From assembly GCA_012514925.1 (NCBI GenBank), contig JAAYZI010000181.1, positions 1 to 5,918 of the forward strand: DNA of 5,918 nt, read 5' to 3'. Source of the DNA: Deltaproteobacteria bacterium. Lineage in GTDB: Bacteria; Bdellovibrionota_C; UBA2361; JAAYZI01. Positions 1 through 5,918 of this stretch are shown piece by piece. A program made the translations under genes and the position numbers. The notes below the pieces were generated by a model, which was not told where the DNA came from, did no database searches, and worked only from the letters and a program-made list of their open reading frames with translations. Position 1 is the stretch's first letter; each line of letters opens with the position of its first letter.

Positions 1-2238
1 GTTACTTTCTTTGCAAGCGAGTGTGGAGACACAATTGCCAAGTACATATCCAAGTCAAAGTATGTTTCAGCCGCGCATGCAAAGGGCGCCAAACTGCCCT
101 CCACTGTTTTCAAGGAGGGCATTTATACCGGGGGATCAAACACCATAGATAAACTCGTAGAGGAGTTGAAGTCGACGATTATTCCGGTGCCGGGGGCCTT
201 TGTTTCTCTGTTAGCTGATAAGTCGTCAGGGGGCAGTTTACCCAAGTTCTCCAATGCGCTTAATGTTGATAGTCCTCAAAGCATGCGCTTCATTGATTGT
301 AACTATTATCTTTGGGTGTTAGTTCAGGGGTTTCGTTGGGAAGCAGGGCACATCTACAACCAGGTGATTGCGGAGGGGACCGATGCTGGCATTGAAGCTA
401 GTCAGGTAGTTGATACGTTCTTGTATGGTTGGCGTATCGGTTACAAACGTGATAGCAAGGGCAGCGCGGAGAAGTTAAGTCCGGAGGATCAGGCCCAGTA
501 CATAATTAATCTCATACTGCTCCATCTATTTAGGAACGAGTGGGCCATGACGCCCAGCCCAGTTAATCCCAGGTTCTCTTCATCCGAGCGCTCCGAAAAT
601 TACGCCAGTGCCTATATGCGTAATGTCGGCTCCAAATCCAAATACGGAGAGCTGTATACCTGGGCTAAGCTTATGCCTTTTATTCAGGGAGTGCTGCTCT
701 ATATTCTTATCGCTGCGTACCCTTTTGTTTGTATCGTCATTGTAATTCCAGGCTGGTGGAAGTCGATGTTTACTTGGATGGGGTTCTATGCCTGGGCTAA
801 GAGCTGGGATGCCGGTTTTGCGATTGTGATGTCGATTGAGCGCAGTATTTGGGCGATGCTGGGTAACAGCAGTGATGCCGCTCAATTTAACCAGATCGTG
901 GCCTCGATGCGGAACTTGGGACAAGTCAGAATTGATGATGGCGAGACCCTAGCGACGGCGGAGTATACCGCCAGTTGCGCCATGGACAAGCTTCTGCACT
1001 GTGTGGAGCCGTTTGTACGCACCGTTGAGGAGCAGACAATGGGTAAGGCGATCGAGACCTTAGATAAGGGTCTGCTTATGGCCGCGCGCTTGGATTTGGA
1101 TCTGGCTAATGCCTACTATATTTATATCATGTCGGCGCTGTATTTTGCGGTGCCGGCAATTACCGGGCAGATATTATTGGGCGCTAAAGCCGGTGCTTCG
1201 GGCATGATATCCACCATGGTGGGTGGGTCCGCTCAGGAAGGCGGACGTGGAGCCGGCAGCTCTTTCACTAGTGAAGCCGGAACGCGCGGACATCATGCGG
1301 TGGCATCGGTAAATCAGGCTGGATTCGCCAGGGAGTTAAGGCAGAGTGGTTTGGCTATGGGGGCATTGACGGCCGGAAACCAGGCTCTGAAACAGGACCT
1401 ACGAGCAGCGGAAGCGGGGACAGGAAACGCCTTGAACGAGCAGCTGCAGGGATATGCCAGAATGCAACAAGCGTGGGATGATAATAACATAAAGCGTGTA
1501 GGGGCATTTAAATCACTCATGCCAGCATTAAAGGGCAAGGGCTCTAAGTCGGGTTCCACCGGGTCGAGTGGTGAGGGTACGACAGGCACCGAGAGTTTTA
1601 AAAAGCCGGGGTTGGGGTCGAAAATTTGGTCGGGAATTAGCGGTGTAGCCCAAGGGATTAACGACGGTTTTAACCCGGCTTCAACCTTAGCAGAAACTGA
1701 AAATGTACGTGACTACTTAGCCGCAAATGAGGCAGCAACGGCGGCTAGAATGAATATGTCAATCGGGTCTTTCGAAGCTCAAGCTATGGGGAAGGGTTAT
1801 CAGATTACGGGCAATCGCTACTCGTCTTGGGGTCAACAGCGGGCGGGCGAAGCTCAGTGGAGAGCGGCCCGTAACTTCGGCACCCAGGTGGCAGGTTACA
1901 CTGCCTCGTTGGGTATATCTCCCGCTGCCTTTCATGCCGGTTCAAAACCGGTTCACATAGATGGAATGGCAGGTATGGGCATGTTAAACACCTATGGAGG
2001 AAGTGCCGGGAACGTGTACTCCGTAGATGACGCACGTGGAACCTTTATATATCCTACTGATGGGTATCTACAAGAGGTGGGTGCGGCGAGAAGCGGCCTG
2101 GAGACTCTGTCGGGCCAGATTCAAAAGACCTTTACGGTGCCTGGTAAGAGCATGGGTGCCACTCTTCAACAGATTATGGGCGCGCCGTTTAGGCCAGTGT
2201 ATCAAGCTAAAACACCTCATGGAGTGGGGCGTGGCTGA
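1..2238 (+). CDS. TraG N-terminal-domain conjugal transfer (mating-pair) protein, 5'-partial
   Basis: The frame is open from base 1 to a TGA at 2236-2238, giving 745 residues with the N-terminus missing; a TTG at 166 is in frame but is probably internal. Residues are counted from base 1. Hydrophobic segments lie near 225-250 (QGVLLYILIAAYPFVCIV), 255-277 (ending IERSIWAMLGN) and 369-395. The block PGWWKSMFTWMGFYAWAKSWD between the first two is what I recognise from TraG_N proteins (the Pfam TraG_N type) of F-like and ICE transfer systems. Known of the family: inner-membrane proteins of type IV secretion that help assemble pili and stabilise mating pairs. After the last membrane segment comes a long polar C-terminal half rich in Gly, Ser, Ala and Gln, including a G/S/K-rich linker at about 510-530, with no recognised domain. 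F-plasmid TraG is about 940 residues, so the missing part may be small to moderate. No transfer gene follows, so this may be the last gene of its operon (inference). Confidence 0.85.
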   Translation, partial: VTFFASECGDTIAKYISKSKYVSAAHAKGAKLPSTVFKEGIYTGGSNTIDKLVEELKSTIIPVPGAFVSLLADKSSGGSLPKFSNALNVDSPQSMRFIDCNYYLWVLVQGFRWEAGHIYNQVIAEGTDAGIEASQVVDTFLYGWRIGYKRDSKGSAEKLSPEDQAQYIINLILLHLFRNEWAMTPSPVNPRFSSSERSENYASAYMRNVGSKSKYGELYTWAKLMPFIQGVLLYILIAAYPFVCIVIVIPGWWKSMFTWMGFYAWAKSWDAGFAIVMSIERSIWAMLGNSSDAAQFNQIVASMRNLGQVRIDDGETLATAEYTASCAMDKLLHCVEPFVRTVEEQTMGKAIETLDKGLLMAARLDLDLANAYYIYIMSALYFAVPAITGQILLGAKAGASGMISTMVGGSAQEGGRGAGSSFTSEAGTRGHHAVASVNQAGFARELRQSGLAMGALTAGNQALKQDLRAAEAGTGNALNEQLQGYARMQQAWDDNNIKRVGAFKSLMPALKGKGSKSGSTGSSGEGTTGTESFKKPGLGSKIWSGISGVAQGINDGFNPASTLAETENVRDYLAANEAATAARMNMSIGSFEAQAMGKGYQITGNRYSSWGQQRAGEAQWRAARNFGTQVAGYTASLGISPAAFHAGSKPVHIDGMAGMGMLNTYGGSAGNVYSVDDARGTFIYPTDGYLQEVGAARSGLETLSGQIQKTFTVPGKSMGATLQQIMGAPFRPVYQAKTPHGVGRG

Positions 2239-2380
2239 GCATGTGGCGGTGGTATAGAAACGACGTGATGAGCCATATTCCACAAGGCCAACATTAAGCC
2301 GTACCAGGCTGGATGATCTTGCGTTTTATGCAAAGCAATCTAACACTATTTGTGTGATTGTATCCGTTTACATGAATATT

Positions 2381-2398
2381 ACTTTCTCTGGAGAAAGT
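2381..2398. repeat. Palindrome P, copy 1
   Basis: The sequence is ACTTTCTCTGGAGAAAGT: 8-bp arms ACTTTCTC/GAGAAAGT around a central TG. The flanks are shared with copy 5 in inverted orientation: 2376-2401 is an exact 26-bp reverse complement of 5806-5831, and the match extends to 31 bp (2371-2401 against 5806-5836) with one mismatch. No T-run follows on either strand, so it does not look like an intrinsic terminator. Confidence 0.9.
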
Positions 2399-2414
2399 GA
2401 ACTGAAAGTAAAAC

Positions 2415-2515
2415 TAACTCCGCGCCGAAGTGAAATTTTATCGTCCAGGGCTACGCGCCACCGCCCGGGCAGAAAATAAAAATTGCATGATTAATTCCCC
2501 GCGTAAGCGGTTACT
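2415..2515 (-). repeat. Block L' left copy, inverted relative to 5848-5917
   Basis: This stretch is an imperfect reverse complement of 5848-5917. Shared parts in order are TAACTCCGCGCC, ACCGCC, AAAAATTGC, AATTCC and CGCGTAAGCGGT. The left copy carries 33 extra bases at 2427-2459, which end in the same CGCGCC hexamer that precedes them (2421-2426 and 2454-2459). That is what a slippage or short-homology event would leave. The perfect palindrome GCCCGGGC sits at 2463-2470. Read on the minus strand, the block leads from the orphan gene's stop codon into palindrome copy 1, the same L-then-P order as in the array at the right end of the window. Confidence 0.75.
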
Positions 2516-2521
2516 CAAATT

Positions 2522-5116
2522 TTATAGAAAATCCTGCGCCGCGCTGAAGATCTCGTACGGAGACTGAATCAGGTCCTCCACTACTTCACGAGGGACTGGG
2601 GACTCTTTTGACTTTAATACTTCGTCAATAGCCTTCTCTCTAAATTCGATATATTCAGGGGACGTGACTAGGGAGTCGCAAGCTTCTTGGTACGCCTTGT
2701 TAATACTCTCCTGGTCTGGTTCAGAATCGGGGAACCATTCCTTTAATTTCGTCTCTGCTATTTTATAATATTCTTGGCCAAAATTTGAGTTGACGATTTT
2801 AGCTCGCACTTGAGCTGCGCAGTCAGCCGCGTTATCGGCAGTCTCACGACCATATTGAATCGCGGCAATCATTATTTTGTCCTCTGGGATTTCTGGTTTG
2901 AGTTTGCTTTTAACAAATTCCTTCCAGCTTTGACCTGTCATTTGCTCCCAGTCATTGCGAAAGTAAAAGGGCTGATCTGGATAGACTAGATTCCAGACAG
3001 TCTCAACATCTTCGAAATGAGCAAAGTCTTCCGTCGTCTCAAAGATGCGCTGAAGACGGCTGGCTCTTTTTTCTTTGTCATCGGGCTGATCGCCTTGGAT
3101 ACTCTTTGCTTTGGCAATGCAATCAAAGTAATCTGGATCCGACTTAAAGTCGTAGAGAATCGTAAACAGCTGTGTGATTTTTTCTGGGGGATACTGTCTA
3201 CTCTTTAGTTCATTGTAGAACTGTTTGTCGTTATAGTGTATCAAACCCTTTCGCAAGGGCGGACTAAGCCCCCCCAATATTGCCTTTAATTCGTTTACAG
3301 TTTGATCTTTACTAAGGTTGGATTCGCCATTCTCTAGGTGAGGGATGATGATCTTATTTAAGATTGTCGCCGGGCTGTCGAGATGCTTAGGTTGAGGGAT
3401 TTTTATTCCTTGAGAGCGCCAGGTGTCATACCATGCTTCGCCGGTTGGAAAGAGATCCGGAACGACTTGAATTGGTCTACGGTTCGCGTCAGAATTATCG
3501 CGGAGATTCCTCCAACGCTCTTCCAAAGCGATGCCTTCATGGGCCGAGCCGGCCGCTATCACAGATGATTGCAGGGTCTCAAGTAGTCCTTGTTTGGTAA
3601 AGGTTCCTCTTAGAGCAGCCATCGGGCCTCTGAGATAGTTCATCCAAACATTATCATTCTCCCTGTCTAGGTCGAAAAAGTCGGATATTTTTTCTTGGGC
3701 GTAGCTTGTGTCTGGGTCGAGAAAGTCGGATATTTTTTCTTGGACGTCCCCTATTACGCCGTCCCGTTTTTGAACACGCCACTTGTCCCAAGTTGCGTAA
3801 ATGGCCAGGCGCTGCTCAGGGGTATAGCTTTCTAAAATTGTTAATATATGATCGCACGCAGTTGATGATATATTTCCTAGTCTTCCAAAATCTTTGTTTA
3901 AGTGGACTCTTAGGTCATCTCTCAACACTCCATCTAGGTACCCAAGCACCGCGAAGGGAGTTTCGTTCACGTCAAACCCTTGGACTAACAGAATGGCCTC
4001 ATGTTCAGCCAAAGTTACTCTGCCAGAGGTGATGTAACCGAACTTTTTTGGGAGTCCCATTTGTTCAGCTTGCTGCGCGTTTATGGAGGAGAAACACTTG
4101 CTGATATCATTTAGTATGCCAGGGGGAGTCCGCGGAACTTCAGTTTCGTTGCGGTTTCCATGGAACAGGCGTTCATATTCGGTGATAATTAGCCGAGCCT
4201 CGTACTTGGAAAGTCCGAAGAAATTTTTTTGTATGACTTCAAGTGCTTTTTTCGGGTCTCGTTGTTCCACAAGGTGCTGGTGAAGTTCTGTGGCGATTTC
4301 CTGGGCGGTGCTGTACAAGAATTCCTTTCGAATTTGTTGGAGTGTCAGCGGATCATATTTGCTGTGTGAGTGGCCTGTGTGTGGGTCTATTATTTGTTCT
4401 CTGGCAAACTCATCGAATTTTTGAATTCGCTGGGTCTGAATACGGTTGTTCCTTTCTTCCTCCGAAAGTCCGGGACTGTCTGGAAATCTCTTTTCAATTG
4501 CCCGCAGCTCCTTTACGCCTTCGGTCACTAATTTAGCCTGAACGTCAACTTCTTCCACTAGACTGCGTCCTTCGGGGAGTCTCCCAGATGGGGTAGGGCC
4601 GTGTGGAAGTAGGTTGATACGTTCAAAGATCGAGGGTGCTTCCTTGCGATAGCGTGCAACATGCGCGGCCGGGCTGTTTCCTTCTTGTATTTGGTCGCGG
4701 GCGCGATTGGTTAAACGTGGAATTGTTTCTATATTGGCGTGTGCAGCATCGAGTGTGCGCTGGCTGACGTTAAGCTCCTCCCCTGAGGGTGTGGGCATTT
4801 TAGCTTTAGCGTAGGCTGTGGGTATTTCTTCGCTTGGTTTGAGGCTGGGGATTGGTTCCAGAGGCTCTAAAGCTCTCATAATGTCGGTCGTTGTGCACTG
4901 TATGATTGCGCCGGGTGCAGTTGGAATTTCGTTTGCCAGGATGGGTTGGGCGCTAGGTACGGCAAGTTCGTTAAGTGAATTGGCAGGATCTGGAGCTGCG
5001 TCGGGCTGAGGTGTTGCTTTCCTCGAAGATTCGGTCCTAACTCCCCTATCCTCAATTATGACTCCGCTTGCTGGCATAATCCCCCGTACTGATCCGCCCT
5101 TTGGCCAAAAAGGCAC
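2522..5116 (-). CDS. Orphan large helix-rich protein of unknown function
   Basis: A single uninterrupted frame runs from GTG at 5116 to TAA at 2522-2524 (864 codons). The frame is open further upstream to a stop at 5216-5218, but no ATG, GTG or TTG lies there. An ATG at 5077 (residue 14) is a possible alternative: GGGGGA precedes it but only two bases away, so neither start has a convincing ribosome-binding site. I see no signal peptide and no membrane segment. Residues 34-110 are rich in Pro and Ala (probably disordered). The rest is charged and predicted helical by eye. Segments such as 271-319 (KALEVIQKNFFGLSKYEARL) and 418-466 (ILTILESYTPEQRLAIYATW) have the helix-turn-helix spacing of annexin repeats, and 702-740 has a looser resemblance. 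The annexin calcium-binding GxGT motif is absent, so this is only a fold guess. A 15-residue tandem duplication occupies 458-487. It stands alone, opposite to the transfer gene and between inverted repeats, which suggests accessory cargo. Secreted effector, toxin or structural roles are all unproven. Confidence 0.8.
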   Translation of the reverse strand: MPFWPKGGSVRGIMPASGVIIEDRGVRTESSRKATPQPDAAPDPANSLNELAVPSAQPILANEIPTAPGAIIQCTTTDIMRALEPLEPIPSLKPSEEIPTAYAKAKMPTPSGEELNVSQRTLDAAHANIETIPRLTNRARDQIQEGNSPAAHVARYRKEAPSIFERINLLPHGPTPSGRLPEGRSLVEEVDVQAKLVTEGVKELRAIEKRFPDSPGLSEEERNNRIQTQRIQKFDEFAREQIIDPHTGHSHSKYDPLTLQQIRKEFLYSTAQEIATELHQHLVEQRDPKKALEVIQKNFFGLSKYEARLIITEYERLFHGNRNETEVPRTPPGILNDISKCFSSINAQQAEQMGLPKKFGYITSGRVTLAEHEAILLVQGFDVNETPFAVLGYLDGVLRDDLRVHLNKDFGRLGNISSTACDHILTILESYTPEQRLAIYATWDKWRVQKRDGVIGDVQEKISDFLDPDTSYAQEKISDFFDLDRENDNVWMNYLRGPMAALRGTFTKQGLLETLQSSVIAAGSAHEGIALEERWRNLRDNSDANRRPIQVVPDLFPTGEAWYDTWRSQGIKIPQPKHLDSPATILNKIIIPHLENGESNLSKDQTVNELKAILGGLSPPLRKGLIHYNDKQFYNELKSRQYPPEKITQLFTILYDFKSDPDYFDCIAKAKSIQGDQPDDKEKRASRLQRIFETTEDFAHFEDVETVWNLVYPDQPFYFRNDWEQMTGQSWKEFVKSKLKPEIPEDKIMIAAIQYGRETADNAADCAAQVRAKIVNSNFGQEYYKIAETKLKEWFPDSEPDQESINKAYQEACDSLVTSPEYIEFREKAIDEVLKSKESPVPREVVEDLIQSPYEIFSAAQDFL
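3656..3745 (-). repeat. In-frame 45-bp tandem duplication inside the orphan gene
   Basis: Two adjacent 45-bp units encode VQEKISDFLDPDTSY and AQEKISDFFDLDREN (residues 458-472 and 473-487). The first 38 or so bases of each unit are nearly identical and the last few differ. The period is exactly 15 codons, so the reading frame is kept. The high nucleotide identity points to a fairly recent duplication by slippage or unequal exchange. Confidence 0.85.
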
Positions 5117-5170
5117 GTGTCTATCAGTGTTATGGAGCAGGAAGCGGTGTAGGTTGCGTATTTGATACTC

Positions 5171-5199
5171 TTTATAATTGCACCAGTAACAGATTGTAA
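5171..5199 (-). promoter_or_regulatory. Candidate sigma-70-type promoter for the orphan gene
   Basis: On the minus strand, TTACAA (5199-5194) and TATAAA (5176-5171) are separated by 17 bases, and the -10-like box lies 54 bases before the GTG at 5116. The -10 matches the consensus well and the -35 poorly (3 of 6). It is the best pair I could find in the gap, but AT-rich DNA gives such pairs by chance. Confidence 0.25.
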
Positions 5200-5225
5200 T
5201 CCCTAAACTTAATATTCACGTGAAT

Positions 5226-5274
5226 GGATACCGGATACTGGATGTCGGATGTCGGATGTCGGATGTCGGATACA
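5226..5274. repeat. Heptamer tandem repeat GGATGTC
   Basis: Seven consecutive 7-bp units are present: GGATACC, GGATACT, four perfect GGATGTC (5240-5267), and GGATACA. The array lies between the orphan gene's upstream region and the palindrome mosaic. Perfect inner units with diverged edge units are typical of a slippage-prone microsatellite. Copy number probably differs between strains (inference). Confidence 0.9.
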
Positions 5275-5333
5275 GCCAAGTACAGCTCACAAATTTTTGT
5301 TTTCGGCCCCAATAATATCGCAAGGTTACATTC

Positions 5334-5351
5334 ACTTTCTCTGGAGAAAGT
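5334..5351. repeat. Palindrome P, copy 2
   Basis: ACTTTCTCTGGAGAAAGT, identical to copies 1 and 4. It follows the AATTTTTG of block L by 42 bp, the same distance as copy 4 in unit B, and opens the core of unit A. Confidence 0.9.
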
Positions 5352-5477
5352 AAAATCTGGGACGTAAAATCTGAAATGCCTCTCCGCCTGTCCTTCGTAT
5401 GGACGTTTATTCGTATCAGCGGCAGCTTGAAAATGTGTAGTGGAATCCCGTACTCAAGCAACAGTGCTTTTGGGGGA

Positions 5478-5544
5478 AAAGGTGCGGGGCTAGTCAGCCG
5501 GCTAGTCAGTCGAAAGGTTCGAAAGGTGCGGGGCTACTCAGCCG
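5478..5544 (+). repeat. Internal duplications in the core of unit A
   Basis: AAAGGTGCGGGGCTAGTCAG followed by CCG starts at 5478 and recurs from 5522 with one mismatch (CTACTCAG). A single copy is found in unit B, ending at 5787. Between the two lies a 12-bp tandem, GCTAGTCAGCCG/GCTAGTCAGTCG (5489-5512), and a doubled GAAAGGT. These nested duplications account for most of the length difference between the two cores. Confidence 0.8.
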
Positions 5545-5556
5545 AGATATGCATTC

Positions 5557-5574
5557 ACTTTCTCCGGAGAAAGT
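5557..5574. repeat. Palindrome P, copy 3 (perfect)
   Basis: ACTTTCTCCGGAGAAAGT is an 18-bp perfect palindrome; its centre is CG where the other copies have TG or CA. It closes the core of unit A, with ATTC before it and AAAAT after it. Confidence 0.9.
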
Positions 5575-5635
5575 AAAATGGAGAAGGCGCACAAATTTTT
5601 GTTTTTGGCTCTAATAATATCGCGGGGTTACCCTT

Positions 5636-5653
5636 ACTTTCTCTGGAGAAAGT
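5636..5653. repeat. Palindrome P, copy 4
   Basis: ACTTTCTCTGGAGAAAGT with TT before and AA after, so here the arms extend to 10 bp. It opens the core of unit B and is the exact reverse complement of copy 5, which closes it, so the core of unit B is bounded by true inverted repeats. Confidence 0.9.
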
Positions 5654-5808
5654 AAAATTGTGCTGCCGCTTCGCCTGGCCCTCGTATGGACGTTTATTCG
5701 TATCAGCGGCGACTTGAAAATGCGTAGTGGAATCCCATACTCAAGCAACAGTGCTTTTGGGGAAAAAGGTGCGGGGCTAGTCAGCCGAAAATAGCGGCTG
5801 CCATATTC

Positions 5809-5826
5809 ACTTTCTCCAGAGAAAGT
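5809..5826. repeat. Palindrome P, copy 5
   Basis: ACTTTCTCCAGAGAAAGT, the reverse complement of copies 1, 2 and 4. Together with its flanks (5806-5836) it is the inverted partner of 2371-2401 on the other side of the orphan gene. Confidence 0.9.
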
Positions 5827-5847
5827 AATATCCATGCAAGCAGTCAC

Positions 5848-5917
5848 AGTACCGCTTACGCGTGGAATTGATTACGCAATTTTTGTTTTTAAGCCTCTCG
5901 GCGGTGGCGCGGAGTTA
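5848..5917 (+). repeat. Block L' right copy, inverted relative to 2415-2515
   Basis: This stretch matches the left copy in reverse complement without the 33-bp extra segment found there. It contains CAATTTTTGTTTTT (from 5877), which is also the opening of block L in units A and B, so it is a third, diverged L-type block in the array. The window ends one base later; by analogy with the left copy, a further palindrome P should follow within about 20 bp. Confidence 0.75.
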
Positions 5918-5918
5918 A

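Larger units (their letters stand above)
2239..2521. other. Convergent intergenic gap, no gene seen
   Basis: This 283-bp gap separates the 3' ends of the transfer gene and the orphan gene, which converge. I find no credible ORF, tRNA or strong intrinsic terminator. Small hairpins are possible: AGCC/GGCT around 2297-2310, and CCGC-GTAA-GCGG at 2499-2510, just beyond the orphan gene's stop codon. Neither is followed directly by a T-run in the relevant direction. The second half of the gap consists of palindrome copy 1 and the left copy of block L'. Confidence 0.6.
5288..5574 (+). repeat. Mosaic repeat unit A (L - P - core - P)
   Basis: This is a direct repeat of 5590-5826. It starts with the AT-rich block L (CACAAATTTTTGTTTT, then an AATAATATCGC motif and GGTTA), followed by palindrome copy 2, a core of about 205 bp and palindrome copy 3. 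The core shares exact stretches of 29 bp (5395-5423 with 5682-5710) and 25 bp (5451-5475 with 5738-5762) with unit B. It is longer than the core of unit B because its 3' part is internally duplicated (5478-5544). The peptides readable across it are not convincing genes. Confidence 0.85.
5590..5826 (+). repeat. Mosaic repeat unit B (L - P - core - P)
   Basis: The second copy of the unit at 5288-5574, in the same orientation and 15 bp after it. It has the same order: block L (5590-5635), palindrome copy 4, a core of about 155 bp and palindrome copy 5. Differences from unit A are scattered and change the encoded residues of both strands more often than not, which argues that the repeat is not protein-coding. 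Confidence 0.85.

Noticed and set aside
2027..2257. 76-codon plus-strand ORF overlapping the end of the transfer gene
   Set aside because: It lies almost wholly inside the transfer gene in another frame, has a low-complexity Arg-rich product and adds only a few codons beyond that gene's stop.
5376..5576. Plus-strand 66-codon ORF in unit A
   Set aside because: It runs through the palindrome and the internal duplications; in unit B the matching frame has no ATG at the equivalent position and several residue changes. Best seen as repeat DNA.
5334..5826. Palindromes as intrinsic terminators
   Set aside because: The stems are AT-rich and are followed by A-rich or mixed sequence rather than a T-run on either strand.
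5288..5826. CRISPR array
   Set aside because: The 18-bp repeats are separated by 61-205 bp, and the material between them is itself repeated, unlike unique spacers of uniform length.
5216..5847. Similar minus-strand peptides in the two repeat units (5216-5461 and 5611-5847), both containing LEYGIP and LIRINVHT
   Set aside because: The peptides are alike only because the DNA is repeated. Most differences between the copies change the amino acid (for example H/R, L/S, D/A), and there is no ribosome-binding site, so there is no sign of selection on protein.
5848..5918. Integron attC-like site, suggested by GGAGTTAA and TTAACTCC at the ends of L'
   Set aside because: The paired inner and outer core sites and the imperfect long stem of an attC are not recognisable, and no integrase gene is in the window.

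Overview
The window looks like the end of a conjugative-transfer module followed by accessory, repeat-rich DNA, most likely from a Gram-negative bacterium (probably a gammaproteobacterium or relative). That placement rests only on the TraG-type mating protein at the left. No 16S or other taxonomic marker is present, so the organism itself cannot be named.

Layout. (1) Positions 1-2238, + strand: the 3' part of a gene for a TraG N-terminal-domain (F-type / integrative-conjugative-element) mating-pair protein. Its reading frame is open from the first base, so its true start lies before the window. (2) 2239-2521: a convergent intergenic gap holding one copy of an 18-bp palindrome (called P) and an imperfect inverted repeat (called L'). 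(3) 2522-5116, - strand: one long orphan gene of up to 864 codons, cytoplasmic-looking and helix-rich, with a proline-rich N-terminus, an in-frame 45-bp tandem duplication and stretches that resemble annexin-type helical repeats. I do not recognise its family. (4) 5117-5918: about 800 bp without a credible gene. It begins with a candidate promoter for the orphan gene and a heptamer tandem repeat. The rest is a mosaic in which an AT-rich block (L) and a longer block (core) alternate, separated by copies of palindrome P: L-P-core-P-L-P-core-P-L'.

Five P copies occur in the window, all outside coding sequence. The copies at 2381 and 5809 share flanks and are inverted to each other, and block L' also occurs inverted on the two sides of the orphan gene (2415-2515 and 5848-5917). 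The orphan gene is therefore bracketed by related repeats in inverted orientation. It could be cargo of a repeat-bounded cassette in a conjugative element, or the repeats could be a genome-wide dispersed family that merely fills gaps between genes. The window cannot decide between these. Nothing in the sequence links the orphan protein functionally to the transfer gene.
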